Below, one piece after another: positions 9,978-21,426 of a DNA stretch of 64,000 nt. Both the position numbers and the translations under genes were made by a program. The stretch spans positions 1-64,000 of the forward strand of contig VWND01000023.1 of the NCBI GenBank assembly GCA_009599575.1, written 5' to 3'. This DNA is from Blumeriella jaapii. Its lineage: Eukaryota; Ascomycota; Leotiomycetes; Helotiales; Drepanopezizaceae. The notes below the pieces were generated by a model, which made no database searches, had not been told where the DNA came from, and saw only the letters and a program-made list of their open reading frames with translations. The first letter of the stretch is position 1. Every line of letters starts with the position of its first letter.

Positions 9978-11869
9978 TCACGTGCTACCCCCACCACTCT
10001 TCTTCACAAGCTGCACCAGCAACTCCTTCAGCTCCTGGACCTCGCCCCGCAGCGCCTTGACCTCCGACGTCGCCTGGTCCTCCTCCACGTTCGCCTTCGC
10101 CATCGCCACCTTCTGGTCCCAGCCCTCGCGCTGAAAGTTCACCTCGCCAGCCATCTGCTCCCACTCCTCGATCGTGTCGTCGTCCGTCTCGCCACGGCGC
10201 CGGTTGCTGATCACCCGCTGGGCGCTCCGCCGCTCGAACCAGGCCGCGACGACGAGCAGGGGGCTGTAGAGCGTCGCCATGACGAACTTGTTGAGTTTGA
10301 CGTACGTCTTGCGCTCCAGCCACCACTCGAACGGGATGACGAGACAGAAGAGCTCCACGAGGTTGAGGGGCGCGATGAAGACGTTCTCATCCGGCGCCCG
10401 CACGAACTGCATCGTCTTGTGCGCGAATAAAGCCAGGTATTCATCGACCGCGTTGCCCGTGATGTCCTCGTACGCCGAGTTGAACAGCGCAATGAGGATG
10501 TTGAGCAGCACGACCATGATGAGGAAGGTGAAGATGTAGTAGAGGATCAGGCCGAAGGGCGGCGCGAAGTTGTCGAAGCCCGAGAAGTCCGGACTCTGCA
10601 TCACCGCGTTGGCCATGGCGTGGAGGATAAAGGTCGTCGCATCCTTGTTCGTGTCCGCGTTGTCCATGCCGATGAAGGCTTGCAAGAAGCCGACGATGAT
10701 GACAATGAGCAGCGCGAAGAAGATGAGCGATTCTTTCATCATGACTTTCAGCACCACGAGCATGGCCCCGAAGAAGCGGATCGAGTCAAGGTACAAAAGA
10801 AGGCGCATCCAGAACATGGGGGCGGAGAAGGCCAAGAAGTTGTATGACAACTCGTTGAATCTCTCTCGCGCTCCCCGCGTCCCATCCGGTTCCAGTGGGT
10901 GGCTGAGCGCAATGAACCTCGTGATTAACGACGTCGTAAGCAGAGCGTAGAGAACAAAATTGAAAGTGTTCCAGAACCCAATGTAGAACCGTCCGACCTT
11001 CCAGAACTTGGAGAACTCATCGCAGATGAATCCCAACGTGAAGAAATACAGGATGATTTCCACGACGTCAAGATCTCCCGTCGGATTGACTGTGTTGATA
11101 GCAGCAGTGTAAAGAGCCAGGTAGATCATCGAGAAGATGATTTGCGTCGCATTCTGATAAACCGGCGCTCTCATTCGATCTGGGTCGACGTGGGTCCAGT
11201 ACCGGGTGTCATCCTTCTGCTTGTACTCCACGAAACGACTCGGATCGTTCTCGTCTTGGATGAGCCATCCCCTCCACAGGTAATTCACGCACTTCTGATA
11301 CCCGGACGAGCCTGTGACCCTCAAAGCATGAAGATCTACGGCCCGTTCAATGACGTTAGCGGGCTGGGTCTGCTCCCCATCGATCATGACAGAGTAGCGC
11401 TTCAGCAGCACGTCCTGGAGCAGGTATCCCTCATCTTCTTCCGACTCGATCCTACGCCCACTCGTTAGCTCTCTTTCTTTTCCCCCTGTGCGCTGTCGAA
11501 GGGATCAAGAAAGACCTCGAATACACACAGCTTCTTCGCAATAACCTCGCACGCGACCGCCCTCACATTGTGCAGGTCGGCATCCCAGAGCTCGAGGATG
11601 GCTTGTTTCTTGAACCAGCGCTTGTTGACCAGCAGCGCATACACCACGCACCCTGCGCCCTCGACCTCGCCCGCTTTCCGGGCCGCCTCCACCACCGCAT
11701 GCGTGATGATTCGGCTGTGGCTCTCGGTAATCTTGGACTCCTCGAGCTCGCAGGGCACGCATTCCTCAACCAGGTAGCGCAGGCGGAGCGCAACCTTGGT
11801 CACTTGGGGCGCGGCGATGGCGGAAGGGAGGCCTTCTTCGCGGAAAGTCGGGAGGACTGTGGGCGCCAT
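9978..11869 (-). CDS. YVC1: Vacuolar TRP-type calcium channel (YVC1-like)
   Basis: Predicted vacuolar-membrane cation channel releasing Ca2+ in response to osmotic or mechanical stimuli (function from the yeast Yvc1 family). Two exons, 11869-11529 and 11451-9978, separated by a 77-nt intron (GTGTGT donor), encode 604 residues. I chose the MAPTVLPTF start rather than the upstream in-frame Met at 11908, by analogy with how fungal homologues begin. The N-terminal cytosolic domain contains VTKVALRLRYLVEE and KRWFKKQAILELWD. Several hydrophobic segments follow, with IIFSMIYLALYTAAI, LYFFTLGFICDEFSKFW and the pore-region run ILYYIFTFLIMVVLLNILIA. After the membrane region come FNSAYEDITGNAVDEYLALF and a charged C-terminal coiled coil ending KKSGGGST. 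Length and order fit the family. The gene lies 3' of SPF1 in the same orientation, about 1 kb apart. Confidence 0.9.
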
Positions 11870-12906
11870 TGTCAAAAAGAATGCATGGGGAGAGGAGGGC
11901 TGGAGCAAGAGGGAGGAGGAGGATGAAGGAGCAACTTACGAGCGCGTGCTTCTTCACTCCAGCGATGGTGATCCTGACTATTTATGGTCAGTGAGAGTCG
12001 TAAAAAAAGGCAGGTCTCTGGAGAGCATACCTGCCGTCTAGGCCAAAAAGCTTCTTCCACTGCACCATCGTTCTACGGTGCTCCTTCTGATCAACAGAAA
12101 AGGTACTAATTTGTAACGTAGATTGGGGTGCAAAGCTTGAGCTCGATCGGAAGAAATTTCTGAGAGCTGAAACTGCAGCTCATGGAGAACACGTCCCCTA
12201 GATCCACCGCTTAAGTGTCTTGACAGCCGAGGCTTGGCGCCAAGAACGTGGTTGGGAAGAGATCGTGGTGCATGGTGACGTGTGGAAAACATCAATGTCG
12301 TGTAATGCTCGAAATATCAAGGATTTCGAGAAAACTCCATAGTCGTCCCAAAATCAAAATCATTTTCTGTTCTCAAAAGAAGGGCAGGGTGCATTTATGC
12401 CACGCTATCGTTGACACACATTTTGGCATTGCCTACCGAGTTAGGTAAAACCTACCAAATCTTTCGAGTCTAGTTGTTTATACAGAATCATATGCTCAAT
12501 ATTGACTCAAGACACGCTCGTTCATTTGATCTTCAGCAACGAAAGTTTGGTGGGTGGTAACGGCTGCTTGCTTGGGCTTTTGGCCGAGGGATGATGCCCC
12601 TCAAGGAAAGGCAGCCAAAGAAAAGGAATTGCTACAGCTGTGTAGAAAAGACTTTATCCATCTTCCTACCTTCCTTCCTACCTACCTAGGATCAAATTAT
12701 AATCGATTGCGACTTGCAACAAAACCCCGAGACTACCTCATATGCAAGGCGTGCGTTCTTAGAAGGGAAGAAACGTACGTATCTACCTCATGCAACAGTC
12801 AAGACCAATCCTGCAGGGACAAAGTCACACACCACACGGCAAATACGACAACATGGATTCTATGTATGCTACAGTCTATTACCACTATACACACTGCTTG
12901 TGTCTT
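11870..12906. other. Spacer between YVC1 and SPF1
   Basis: Promoter side of YVC1 and 3' flank of SPF1. No gene seen. At about 12560-12612 there is a short sequence resembling one at about 3467-3520 (shared GCTTGCT, GATNATGCCCCTC). Confidence 0.55.
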
Positions 12907-15900
12907 CTACTTCGCGCGCTCTAGTTTCGCCTCCAGATCCGCGATCATCTTGGCCGCCTTCTCCTCCTCCAGCCTCGCCTGCTCGGCCTTCTCCTTCTCG
13001 GCCCTCTTCTGCTCTCTCGCTAGCTGATCAGGTCGTCTGACGGCGATGTCTTTCGGCTTGAAATCACTGAAGAGCATCTTGAGAGTCTTCTCAATGACGA
13101 AGCAGCCAAGGTAATCGACAATCATGGTGATCGTCATGGTGGTCTTGAAGTCCGAGGTGAAGGGGACCAGGCGCATCTTTTCGTTGATCTCAGGGACGAA
13201 TTCCGTGGAGCAAGAAAAGGCGATGGCCGATACTCCGATGATGCCCCAGTACATCCCACGGTTCTCGGAGAGGGACTCGCGGAAGGGACGACCTTGATAG
13301 TTGATGGCAAAGGTGGAAATTTGTTGGATCAGTTGTAGAAGGTAGACGGCGCTATTCAAGAGGGATGGTTCAAACTCTCCCTCGAGATCAACATCTGGGT
13401 CACGTCTGACGATCGTTAGTCTTATCCAAAACACGTGTGTCGGAGAACTTACGGAGCAAGCTTGTCGCAGTAACGGGCGATGAAGATCAATGTGACGATA
13501 TGAACAGCGAACTGGCCAAGAATCGATCCGATGATGTAAAAGTTGAAGATGTTTGGCTGAGGACGCTCTTTGGAAAGACCCTCAACGGATTTCGCTCTGG
13601 AAATGGATAGAAAGCAGACGCTCATGAGCATGCCACTGATTGTGACTTGGCCATCTCCAAATTTGATACCTTCGAGGTAAAGCACACTCAAGCTGTAAGC
13701 GCTGATCAAACAGTTGAGTGCGAGAATTTTGTACATCTGGATGGTTGCTACCAGAGTGCATCGCCCCTGTCGGATGATATTAGGAATTGCAATAACGTTG
13801 CTGAGCTTGCTCGTGAAAGGCGCAGCGACTGAGGCATCCCCAAGCTTGATAGTGGGAGGTTCGTCATCATCCAACTCGACGTCCATCATGGTTTTTGAGA
13901 GCTTGTCGGCCAAGTTCATAGCCTGTTGCTGGGCTGGGGTTTGGGCTTTTTGTCCCTCGATAAGGGCTTGTGCACCAGGAGTCGTGACGGTCTCGACCGA
14001 CTTAGCTGCGACCGCGTTAAGGGCAACAGCGGTTCCCTTCTTCTCCGACTCTCGCTTGATGGCAGCATCGTAGTGAGGGTTGGAAACTCCGGGAGGATAC
14101 AGATGGGCGATATAGATAGGCACGGGTGGGGGTGGCTGATTGAAACGCTTCATCATGCCAACCTGCTTCTCGTAAAGCTCCTTCATCTTTGTATTCCTAT
14201 GATGCTCCGCAATTTTATTGAGATCGTCTTGGGATCCGTTAAGCAAAGCCACCCCGATATGAGCTTGTTTGAGAGCCCCGACGTCGTTCGTTCCGTCTCC
14301 GGCCATGAGAGTGTGGTATCCGAGATCTTTGAGTCCCATCAAAATTTCCTCTTTTTGCTTGGGAGAAACACGTGCATAGACCCATGTGTATCGATAGATT
14401 GAAGGAAGCGCAATCTGACCCTTGAATTTTGCTAACGCGAATCCAGTAACGCAAATATCGTTGTTGGCAATGACTGCAGGGTCCAAGGGCTTCGTCGGGT
14501 CAACGGGAATCTCGATCAAATCATCAATGCTTCTCCAGACAAGCTTCTCGCCCGAATCATCCTTCTCTGGGGCATCAAGAATGAGGACATCTCTGTCGAC
14601 AATCTCAACCTCACGAGCTACGTGACAAGCAGTCAGAGGGTTATCTCCAGTGATCATGACAACTCTGTGACTGCTCTCATTGAGCATTTGAACAGACTTC
14701 TTCGCGTCGTCTTTGAGAGGGCAGTGCAAGACCAGGAAACCAGCGAAATGCAGTCCAACCTCGACCATCTCTCGTTTCAATTCATTGATCTTGCCAGATC
14801 CAAGCTCATTGTCGGTCGACAGATGCTTGTAAGCAAGTGCGAGAACACGCGAGCCTTTTCTAGTAAAGTATTTGAAGGTCTCCTCATAGTCTTTGGGGAC
14901 AGTGACCAGCATCTTCATAATGGTTTCGGGAGCTCCCTTGACACCAACGAATGTCCTTTTGATCTTCTTTCCGGTTTCTGGATGTTGGGCAGTGATGGTA
15001 GCAACCGAGCTCTGACGCTTCAAAGCGGACGAGAACTGGAAGCGACGCTTGATCTGAACGCTGTTGTCGGCAGTCGCCAGGCCATTAGTGACAGTCATGT
15101 GTTTGCTTGTAAGTGTATCATTTTTGCCAAGAGTCCAGCCAAGGGATGTCAGGGTCGCTTTCTCCATCGGGTCTCCGACAATATCGCCCTCGTCTAACTT
15201 AACCAGAGCATGTGCAGTCGCCAATACTAGAGTCGTCTCGATTCCCGCCGCCAGAACAGGAGTGATGTGGCTATGGGCGCCATCACTTCCGCGAGGTGTG
15301 CCGGTGCCGGAGTGGCCGAGTCCAAGCCCAGCAATTCCCTCAACAACAAGGTCTTCTCCTGTCAGGGTTCCAGTCTTGTCGAAACAAGCTACATCGACTC
15401 GTCCGGCGAAAGGAATACGGAATGGCTCGGTACAGTAAATAGCATAGCGGCTGAGTGCTGCAAGACTGGTATTGACCGCAAGACTGAGCTCCATGGGAAG
15501 TTCCGGAGGCACAACGCTGGTGACAATCAAGACACAGTCGAGGAGAAGTTTGGACCGTTTTCTGTCCTTCTTGACACCCTCGTCCCAGACGTACCATGAA
15601 GCGGCAATTGCGAAGACCAAGAGGAATAGAATGAAGAGTAAAGCCTCGGCGTTGTTGGCTGATACACGTTCCGTAGAGTAGATCATGGTACGAACCAAGC
15701 TACCTTGCGAGGTCTCAAATCCAGTCTTGACAACAATGGCCATGGCACCGTTATCAGGGGGTGTGGGTACACCAGAGGCCAATTTGGGTTGCTCTTCGTC
15801 GCTGTTCCCATGTGCTACTTGGAGTACCTTGGTTCCACCATACAAAAACGAATTCTTGTCTAAGCCCTCTGGCTCCAAGGTGGCTTCGGGAGGGCGTAGT

Positions 15901-16971
15901 TGGACCGAGTCCTTCAACAAGGGTGTACTCTCTCCGGAAAGCATGGCCTCGTTCACAATTGCACTTCCCTCAACCAAAAGCATATCGCACGCAACTCCAC
16001 TATCATCCTTGGTACGGCCAACGGATACGAGGTCTCCAGGGAGAAGTTTGTCGCTCTGAGTCTCCTCCCACTTGTCCAGTCTGAAAACCCAGATATCATA
16101 GGGCTTGATAGCCATGCCACGGAATTCGTTCAAAGTTCGCTGGCGCTGCCACACAACAGTACTCTCAAAGACTACCAACATGAAGAGTGTGAACAACGAG
16201 TAATACCAGTATTCGTCCAACATCCACAAACCAACACAGAAGATCTGAAATACGAAGAATGGTGCAACAGCATGTTCCTTGAAGAGTTCCGTAAAGGTCG
16301 GGACAGGGATGTCGAAGGTGTTGTCGCCATAATGCTGATGGATCCTGGAGAGCTCGCCAGCGCTGGAAATTCCTTTAGAATTCTGAAACTCGGCGATGAG
16401 GGGTTTCGGTTCTTTGTCAAGTGGGTACTCGAGAGGGGAGAAAGAACGATTGGCGGGATCGTAGAGGAATCGACGTTTCTGGAAGAGGAACGAAGTGCTG
16501 ATTTTACCACCGGCCTACCCCTTGTTAGCATCCCTCCCACCTGCCACAGAGAAGAGCGTACATTGTCCCTGACGATCTCGCAGATATCCGCGGACCCAGC
16601 ATTCGTGACCGGAATCACCTTGATCAGTTTCGCATCCTCCACGCTACTCGCCGAGGTCGAGGTGAAGAGGGATCTCAAATTGACATTCCAATGTGTACAC
16701 AGCCAAGTCAAACTCTGCGCCGTAATAATCGTCCCGCACCACACGAACGTCCATTCTTGGCCATTTATATGTTTTTCGTATAGCTCGTTCGAAAGGTAGA
16801 AGCGGAAAAAAACAGGCCAGATGACGGCGAACGGCCAGATGTAGGTATGGAGATAGAGTGGCACTGTACGAAGAGAATTAATATCCGCGCCGCGCGGTCG
16901 AGGAGGAAGGAAGACCTACGAGGGTTGTGTAGAGTCGCGGACGCGATCAATGGATTATCGACCAAAGTCAT
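12907..16971 (-). CDS. SPF1: P5A-type ATPase, ER membrane (SPF1)
   Basis: Endoplasmic-reticulum P5A ATPase, a family shown to act as a transmembrane-helix dislocase that also affects ER ion and sterol homeostasis. Four exons (16971-16920, 16863-16562, 16514-13453, 13405-12907) with 47-56-nt introns encode 1304 residues, close to family length. The start is the Met of MTLVDNPLIASATLHNP, matching the conserved family N-terminus; an upstream in-frame Met is less likely. Visible motifs are the actuator-domain LSGESTPLLKDS, the phosphorylation site DKTGTLTGEDL (Asp about 497), the hinge GDGTNDVGALKQAHIGVALL, and MITGDNPLTACHVA. N-terminal segments such as YIWPFAVIWPVFF and a block of C-terminal hydrophobic segments are consistent with a multi-pass protein. 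The tail is a highly charged Glu/Lys/Ala coiled coil. Reading frame is intact. Confidence 0.95.
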
Positions 16972-17779
16972 TGCTGCGCATGCCAAATTCAGGAATTCGC
17001 GTCGCGACGATGGGATTTTCGAAAAAGAGGTGGCATCAATTACGCCTGTTTTCCCATGCGGATCGCGCACGACGTTGGCGTTCCGAGCCCGAGGATGGTC
17101 CGAGTCTAATCTGTATGAGGCTATGTAAGCGAGCCCGTGTGGGGTGGGAACGTTACTTCTCCTCGTTGATGCGAAGTTTGCACTTCTTCCAAGTCACATC
17201 CTCTTACATGATGTTTAAACTCACTGCTATGTAGTCACAGTAGTTCCTGATAGGTTCGTGTCCACTTGGATATTGCGCTTGGAAGTGCTAGATTCGAACG
17301 AGTCTAGTCAATTTTTTGTCACATGACCTTTTTCGCACACGTGAAGCGACGACCCTGGTGCCGAGAAATCGAGGTTGATATCACGTGATATGATGGTCCA
17401 GCTTTCTACCATCGCCCTTTTTCATCCCGGGGGACCCTTCAAAACCCTCCAATGTGACTTTTTCTTCGACAAATCCAATCCATCTCACCCCTGGATAGTG
17501 AGTGACGTCGACAACCTCAACCTTATTCGGATCGACCCCGCCCCTCGTCCCGGGTCCCAGGTCAAGGAAAACCATCGCACACCACGTCGGGCCGTGCAGG
17601 CCAGGTATCTTAGCCAACAAGAACCCATACCTCACCCTTGACCAGGGCGCTTTCTTCTCTTCTCTTCTCTTTTCACTTCAACTCACTTCACCTCACTTCA
17701 ATTTTCGTCGTCTCGAGCTGAGCTGAGCTGAGCTGAGCTTCATTCTTTACCCCGCCTCGCCCGCCTCTCGTTCAACAAA
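16972..17779. promoter_or_regulatory. Divergent intergenic region SPF1/PLD
   Basis: About 800 bp between divergent starts. It contains a perfect 14-bp palindrome at 17378-17391 centred on CACGTG, about 390 bp upstream of the PLD start, and TC-rich sequence with a GAGCT repeat (about 17717-17739) close to that start. CACGTG is the usual bHLH site; which factor binds is unknown. Confidence 0.5.
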
Positions 17780-20725
17780 ATGACTTCAGCCGCTCCCGCA
17801 GACGGCGGTTCCGCGGGGGGCAAGAAGGAAGATCTCAAGGAGAAGCTGAAAAACCCCTTCAATAACTTGCGGGAGAAATTCAGGGACTCTTCGCTCTATG
17901 ATCTTAAAGTTGGGCTGATCCACAAGAAGTAACACGATCCAGCTCGCGGCGCGTTCCAATGACTCGGCTGACATAAGATCGCAGACACGAGATTGGCAAA
18001 TTTGCAAACTTGGTACGTTAACCTGCCAGAGATAAATTGATACGGCGCGTGGCTGATGAAGTCGGCAGATCAATCCGAACCACAGACATGACGAAGAACA
18101 CGAGAAGATCACCGACGAGAAGAGAACCAAAATTGCCGAGTCTCATCGATTCAAATCATTTGCACCGGAGAGGCCCGGGAACAACATCAAGTGGTATGTG
18201 GACGGACGGGACTACTTCTGGGTATGTGTACAACATCTATAGGTAACCACATTTATTGACTAGATACTAGGCAGTATCGATCGCGCTTGAGAATGCGAAG
18301 GAGACTATATATATCGCGGATTGGTGGTTGTCTCCAGAGTTATTTTTACGAAGACCGGCATACTACAACCAGGAGTGGAGGCTCGATCAGATCCTCAAGC
18401 GGAAGGCAGAGGCTGGTGTCAAAATCTTTGTTATTGTCTATCGTGAAGTCGAGGTGAGTGTCCATTTTCTGACAGAAGCACGGCAGCTAAGGCCTTTCAG
18501 GCGGCTCTTACTTGCAACTCTGCACACACGAAACACGCTCTACAAGCACTGTGTCCAAGGGGAACCAAGGGACATGGAAACATTGTAGTCATGCGACATC
18601 CCGACCATAATGTCCTCGAGAACGCTGCGGATATGACTTTTTACTGGGCGCATCACGAGAAGTTCATTGTTATTGACTTTCAAACGGCTTTTATTGGTGG
18701 CCTGGATTTATGCTTTGGAAGATGGGACAATCATCAACATCCTCTTGCTGATGTTCATCCTGCAGCAGTGATAGATGAGATCTGGCCGGGACAGGATTTC
18801 AACAACAACCGTGTGATGGATTTTCAGAGCGTGGATGACTGGAAATCGAATGAGTTGTCGAAGGCTGAGTTTGGTCGCATGCCGTGGCACGACGTTGCTA
18901 TGGGTTTGATAGGTTGGTGATTTCGTTAAATGCTTTTCGCAAATGCTAACTTGTTTTTTAAGGAGATTGTGTCTATGATATTGCCGAACACTTTGTCTTG
19001 CGGTGGAATTTCGTCAAACGTGACAAGTACAAGCGAGATGGTCGCTACGATTGGTTGACCTTGGAGGGACGTGATGGAGAGGACGAAGACCTCGTCGGTG
19101 TTCAGCGTCCCAAACACCCGGTCGGCGATTATATACATCACCCAGTGACTCCTTTGAGTGGAAAGACCCTGGGCAACCAGCAAGGCACCGTCCACGCACA
19201 GATCGTCCGCAGCAGCACAGATTGGTCGAGTGGGATCCTAACCGAGCACAGCATTCAGAATGCGTATAGCGAATTGATCAGAAACGCCCAGCACTACGTC
19301 TACATTGAGAATCAATTTTTCATCACCGCTACTGGCGAAGAGCAAGCGCCGATCAAGAACACAATCGGTAGAGCCATCGTCGATGCTGTTGTGAAAGCTG
19401 GCAAAGAGGGCAGAAAGTTCCGCGTAATAGCCGTAATTCCATCTGTTCCCGGTTTCGCAGGTGATTTGAGGGAAGACGCGGCCCTAGGGACGCGGGCAAT
19501 TATGGACTATCAGTACAAATCTATCTGCCGAGGCGAGCACTCGATATTCGAGCAGATCAGAGCTCAAGGAGTCGATCCGACACAGCACATCTTCTTCTTC
19601 AACCTCAGGTCCTATGATCGATTGAACGTCACTCCAAGTATGAAGAAGCAAGAAGAAGAATCTGGCGTTAAATACCAGGACGTTCAGAGAGCAGAAGCCC
19701 AAGAAATCATGGATTCTAGTGTTCAAGACGGAACAACTGACAAGAGCTTACGAGTGAAACGCGCCCTTAATCCAAAACGCGCACTCGACAATCGTAATGA
19801 ATCCGAATCCAGCTCCGAATCCAGTTCTGATGATGAGGCTGGGGCCGCGAAGACGGATGCCAAACGGCGTTTCGAAGCAAAGACCCATTCAGACTCTAAA
19901 GGTGATAAACCTACAGATAGCGTTGCGAAGAACGCCATGTTCAACCAACCCAACTTAGTCGATGAGAAGTGGGAAGGTTCTTTAGAAGGTGAAGCCGATA
20001 ATTGGATACAAGAGGAACTCTACGTCCACGCCAAAGTCCTCATCGTGGACGACAAAACCGTCATTTGCGGAAGCTCTAATTTGAATGATCGCTCACAGTT
20101 GGGAGTTCACGACAGTGAACTCTCCATCGTCATGACAGATACCAAGGTTCTCAATTCGACAATGGACGGCCAACCTTACGAAGCAGGTAACCACGCAGCG
20201 ACACTTCGAAGATACCTCTGGAGAGAACACCTCGGTCTTCTACCTCCTCAAGAAAACGACGGGAAGGATGATCCTAACTGCCAGCCCCCTGACGTTCCCA
20301 ACGACCCCCAAGCCGGCGAGACTTTCGACTTTGTCGCTGATCCTCTAAGTGACAGACTTTGGGAAATGTGGACATCACGGGCCACGAGGAATACAGAAAT
20401 ATTCCGTCAACTATTCCATGCCGACCCAGATGACTATGGTACCGCTCCTTCCTTTCTCATTAATATTCCTCCCATACGTAGCTCATTATACTGGCTAACT
20501 GGGTACAAAGTCAAAACTTTCGAGGACTATGACAAGTTCTTGCCCCCCAAGGGCACAAAAGCAGGCCATATCTATGACAAGATGATCCCACCTGAGGAAA
20601 TTCGACAGAAGCTCGACCAGATCAAGGGTCATCTAGTCTGGATGCCGCTGGATTTCCTGAAAGACGCGAACATGGCTGAACAGGGTCTGCAAGTCAACCA
20701 GTTCACGGAAAGCATTTATACTTAG
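17780..20725 (+). CDS. Phospholipase D, two HKD motifs
   Basis: Hydrolyses phosphatidylcholine-type lipids to phosphatidic acid; likely cytosolic or membrane-associated. Six exons (17780-17928, 17985-18012, 18069-18221, 18271-18453, 18501-18912, 18963-20725) encode 895 residues; exon 2 is only 28 nt. The first catalytic motif is HHEKFIVID (His223, Lys225, Asp230) followed by GGLDLCFGRWD. The second is HAKVLIVDD (His664, Lys666, Asp671) followed by CGSSNLNDRS. Between them are the conserved YIENQFFI and a non-conserved acidic, Ser-rich insert (residues around 570-620, ESESSSESSSDDE). No PX or PH domain is visible at the N-terminus, so this is the shorter plant-like fungal type rather than the SPO14 type. 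All splice phases agree and the frame is intact. Confidence 0.93.
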
Positions 20726-21426
20726 TCTGCAGGGCTTGAGAAAACGAAGTAATCCTATTTTAACTGGAACTCAGGATTCGGGTTGGTTTTGCAATCATCC
20801 GGCGCGTAATATTTGGGTTGGTATACATTGGAACTATACGGACCGTAGGGAGAAATCGAGTTGGAATTGGGTTTCACTATAAGGCACTCTAATCAACATG
20901 CCTATGTCTGGCCAAGTTGGGCTCCAGGATGATGTATTTTCGCGAGGGCTCATCGGATCATGCCGCAACGCGCCCCTTTTTCCCTTGGTTTAATATTTGT
21001 TTCATCTACACCGTTTATTCATGGATAGCACCAGTACGACCTGTACAACATCATCCTTTAGTACGACGATTTGTGACCGCTGTGGCTGTAGAATGGACCA
21101 GTTTCACAATCTCGCGAACCGGGAGTTCTCTTCCAGATGTTGTTACCATGCGTGTCTCCACTGAGCATTGCTTCTAATTCACGGGACTTCGGTCGATCTT
21201 GACCAGTCTAGGCGGACGAAGGATAGTTCACTGAGCAGTCTCACCGACAGTGGACGAAGTCAATATGAAGTCACAAATTGGCTGTGAGTAGCGAGCGCGC
21301 TTTGACCGCCTCGCTTATGGACGTCGCTTCGTACACCTGATTTGTTTATTTACAAAGTTCAACGCATCCAGTTTTTCTTCAGGCTAATCAATTGCGCTTT
21401 CCCACATCATCTGAACCACACGACTT
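20726..21426. other. Convergent 3' spacer
   Basis: Lies between the 3' ends of PLD and the HExxH gene. Nothing beyond short spurious ORFs seen. Confidence 0.55.

Noticed and set aside
17275..17315. Possible tRNA T-arm (GTTCGAAT between complementary arms)
   Set aside because: No acceptor, D or anticodon arm can be built around it; only an isolated hairpin.
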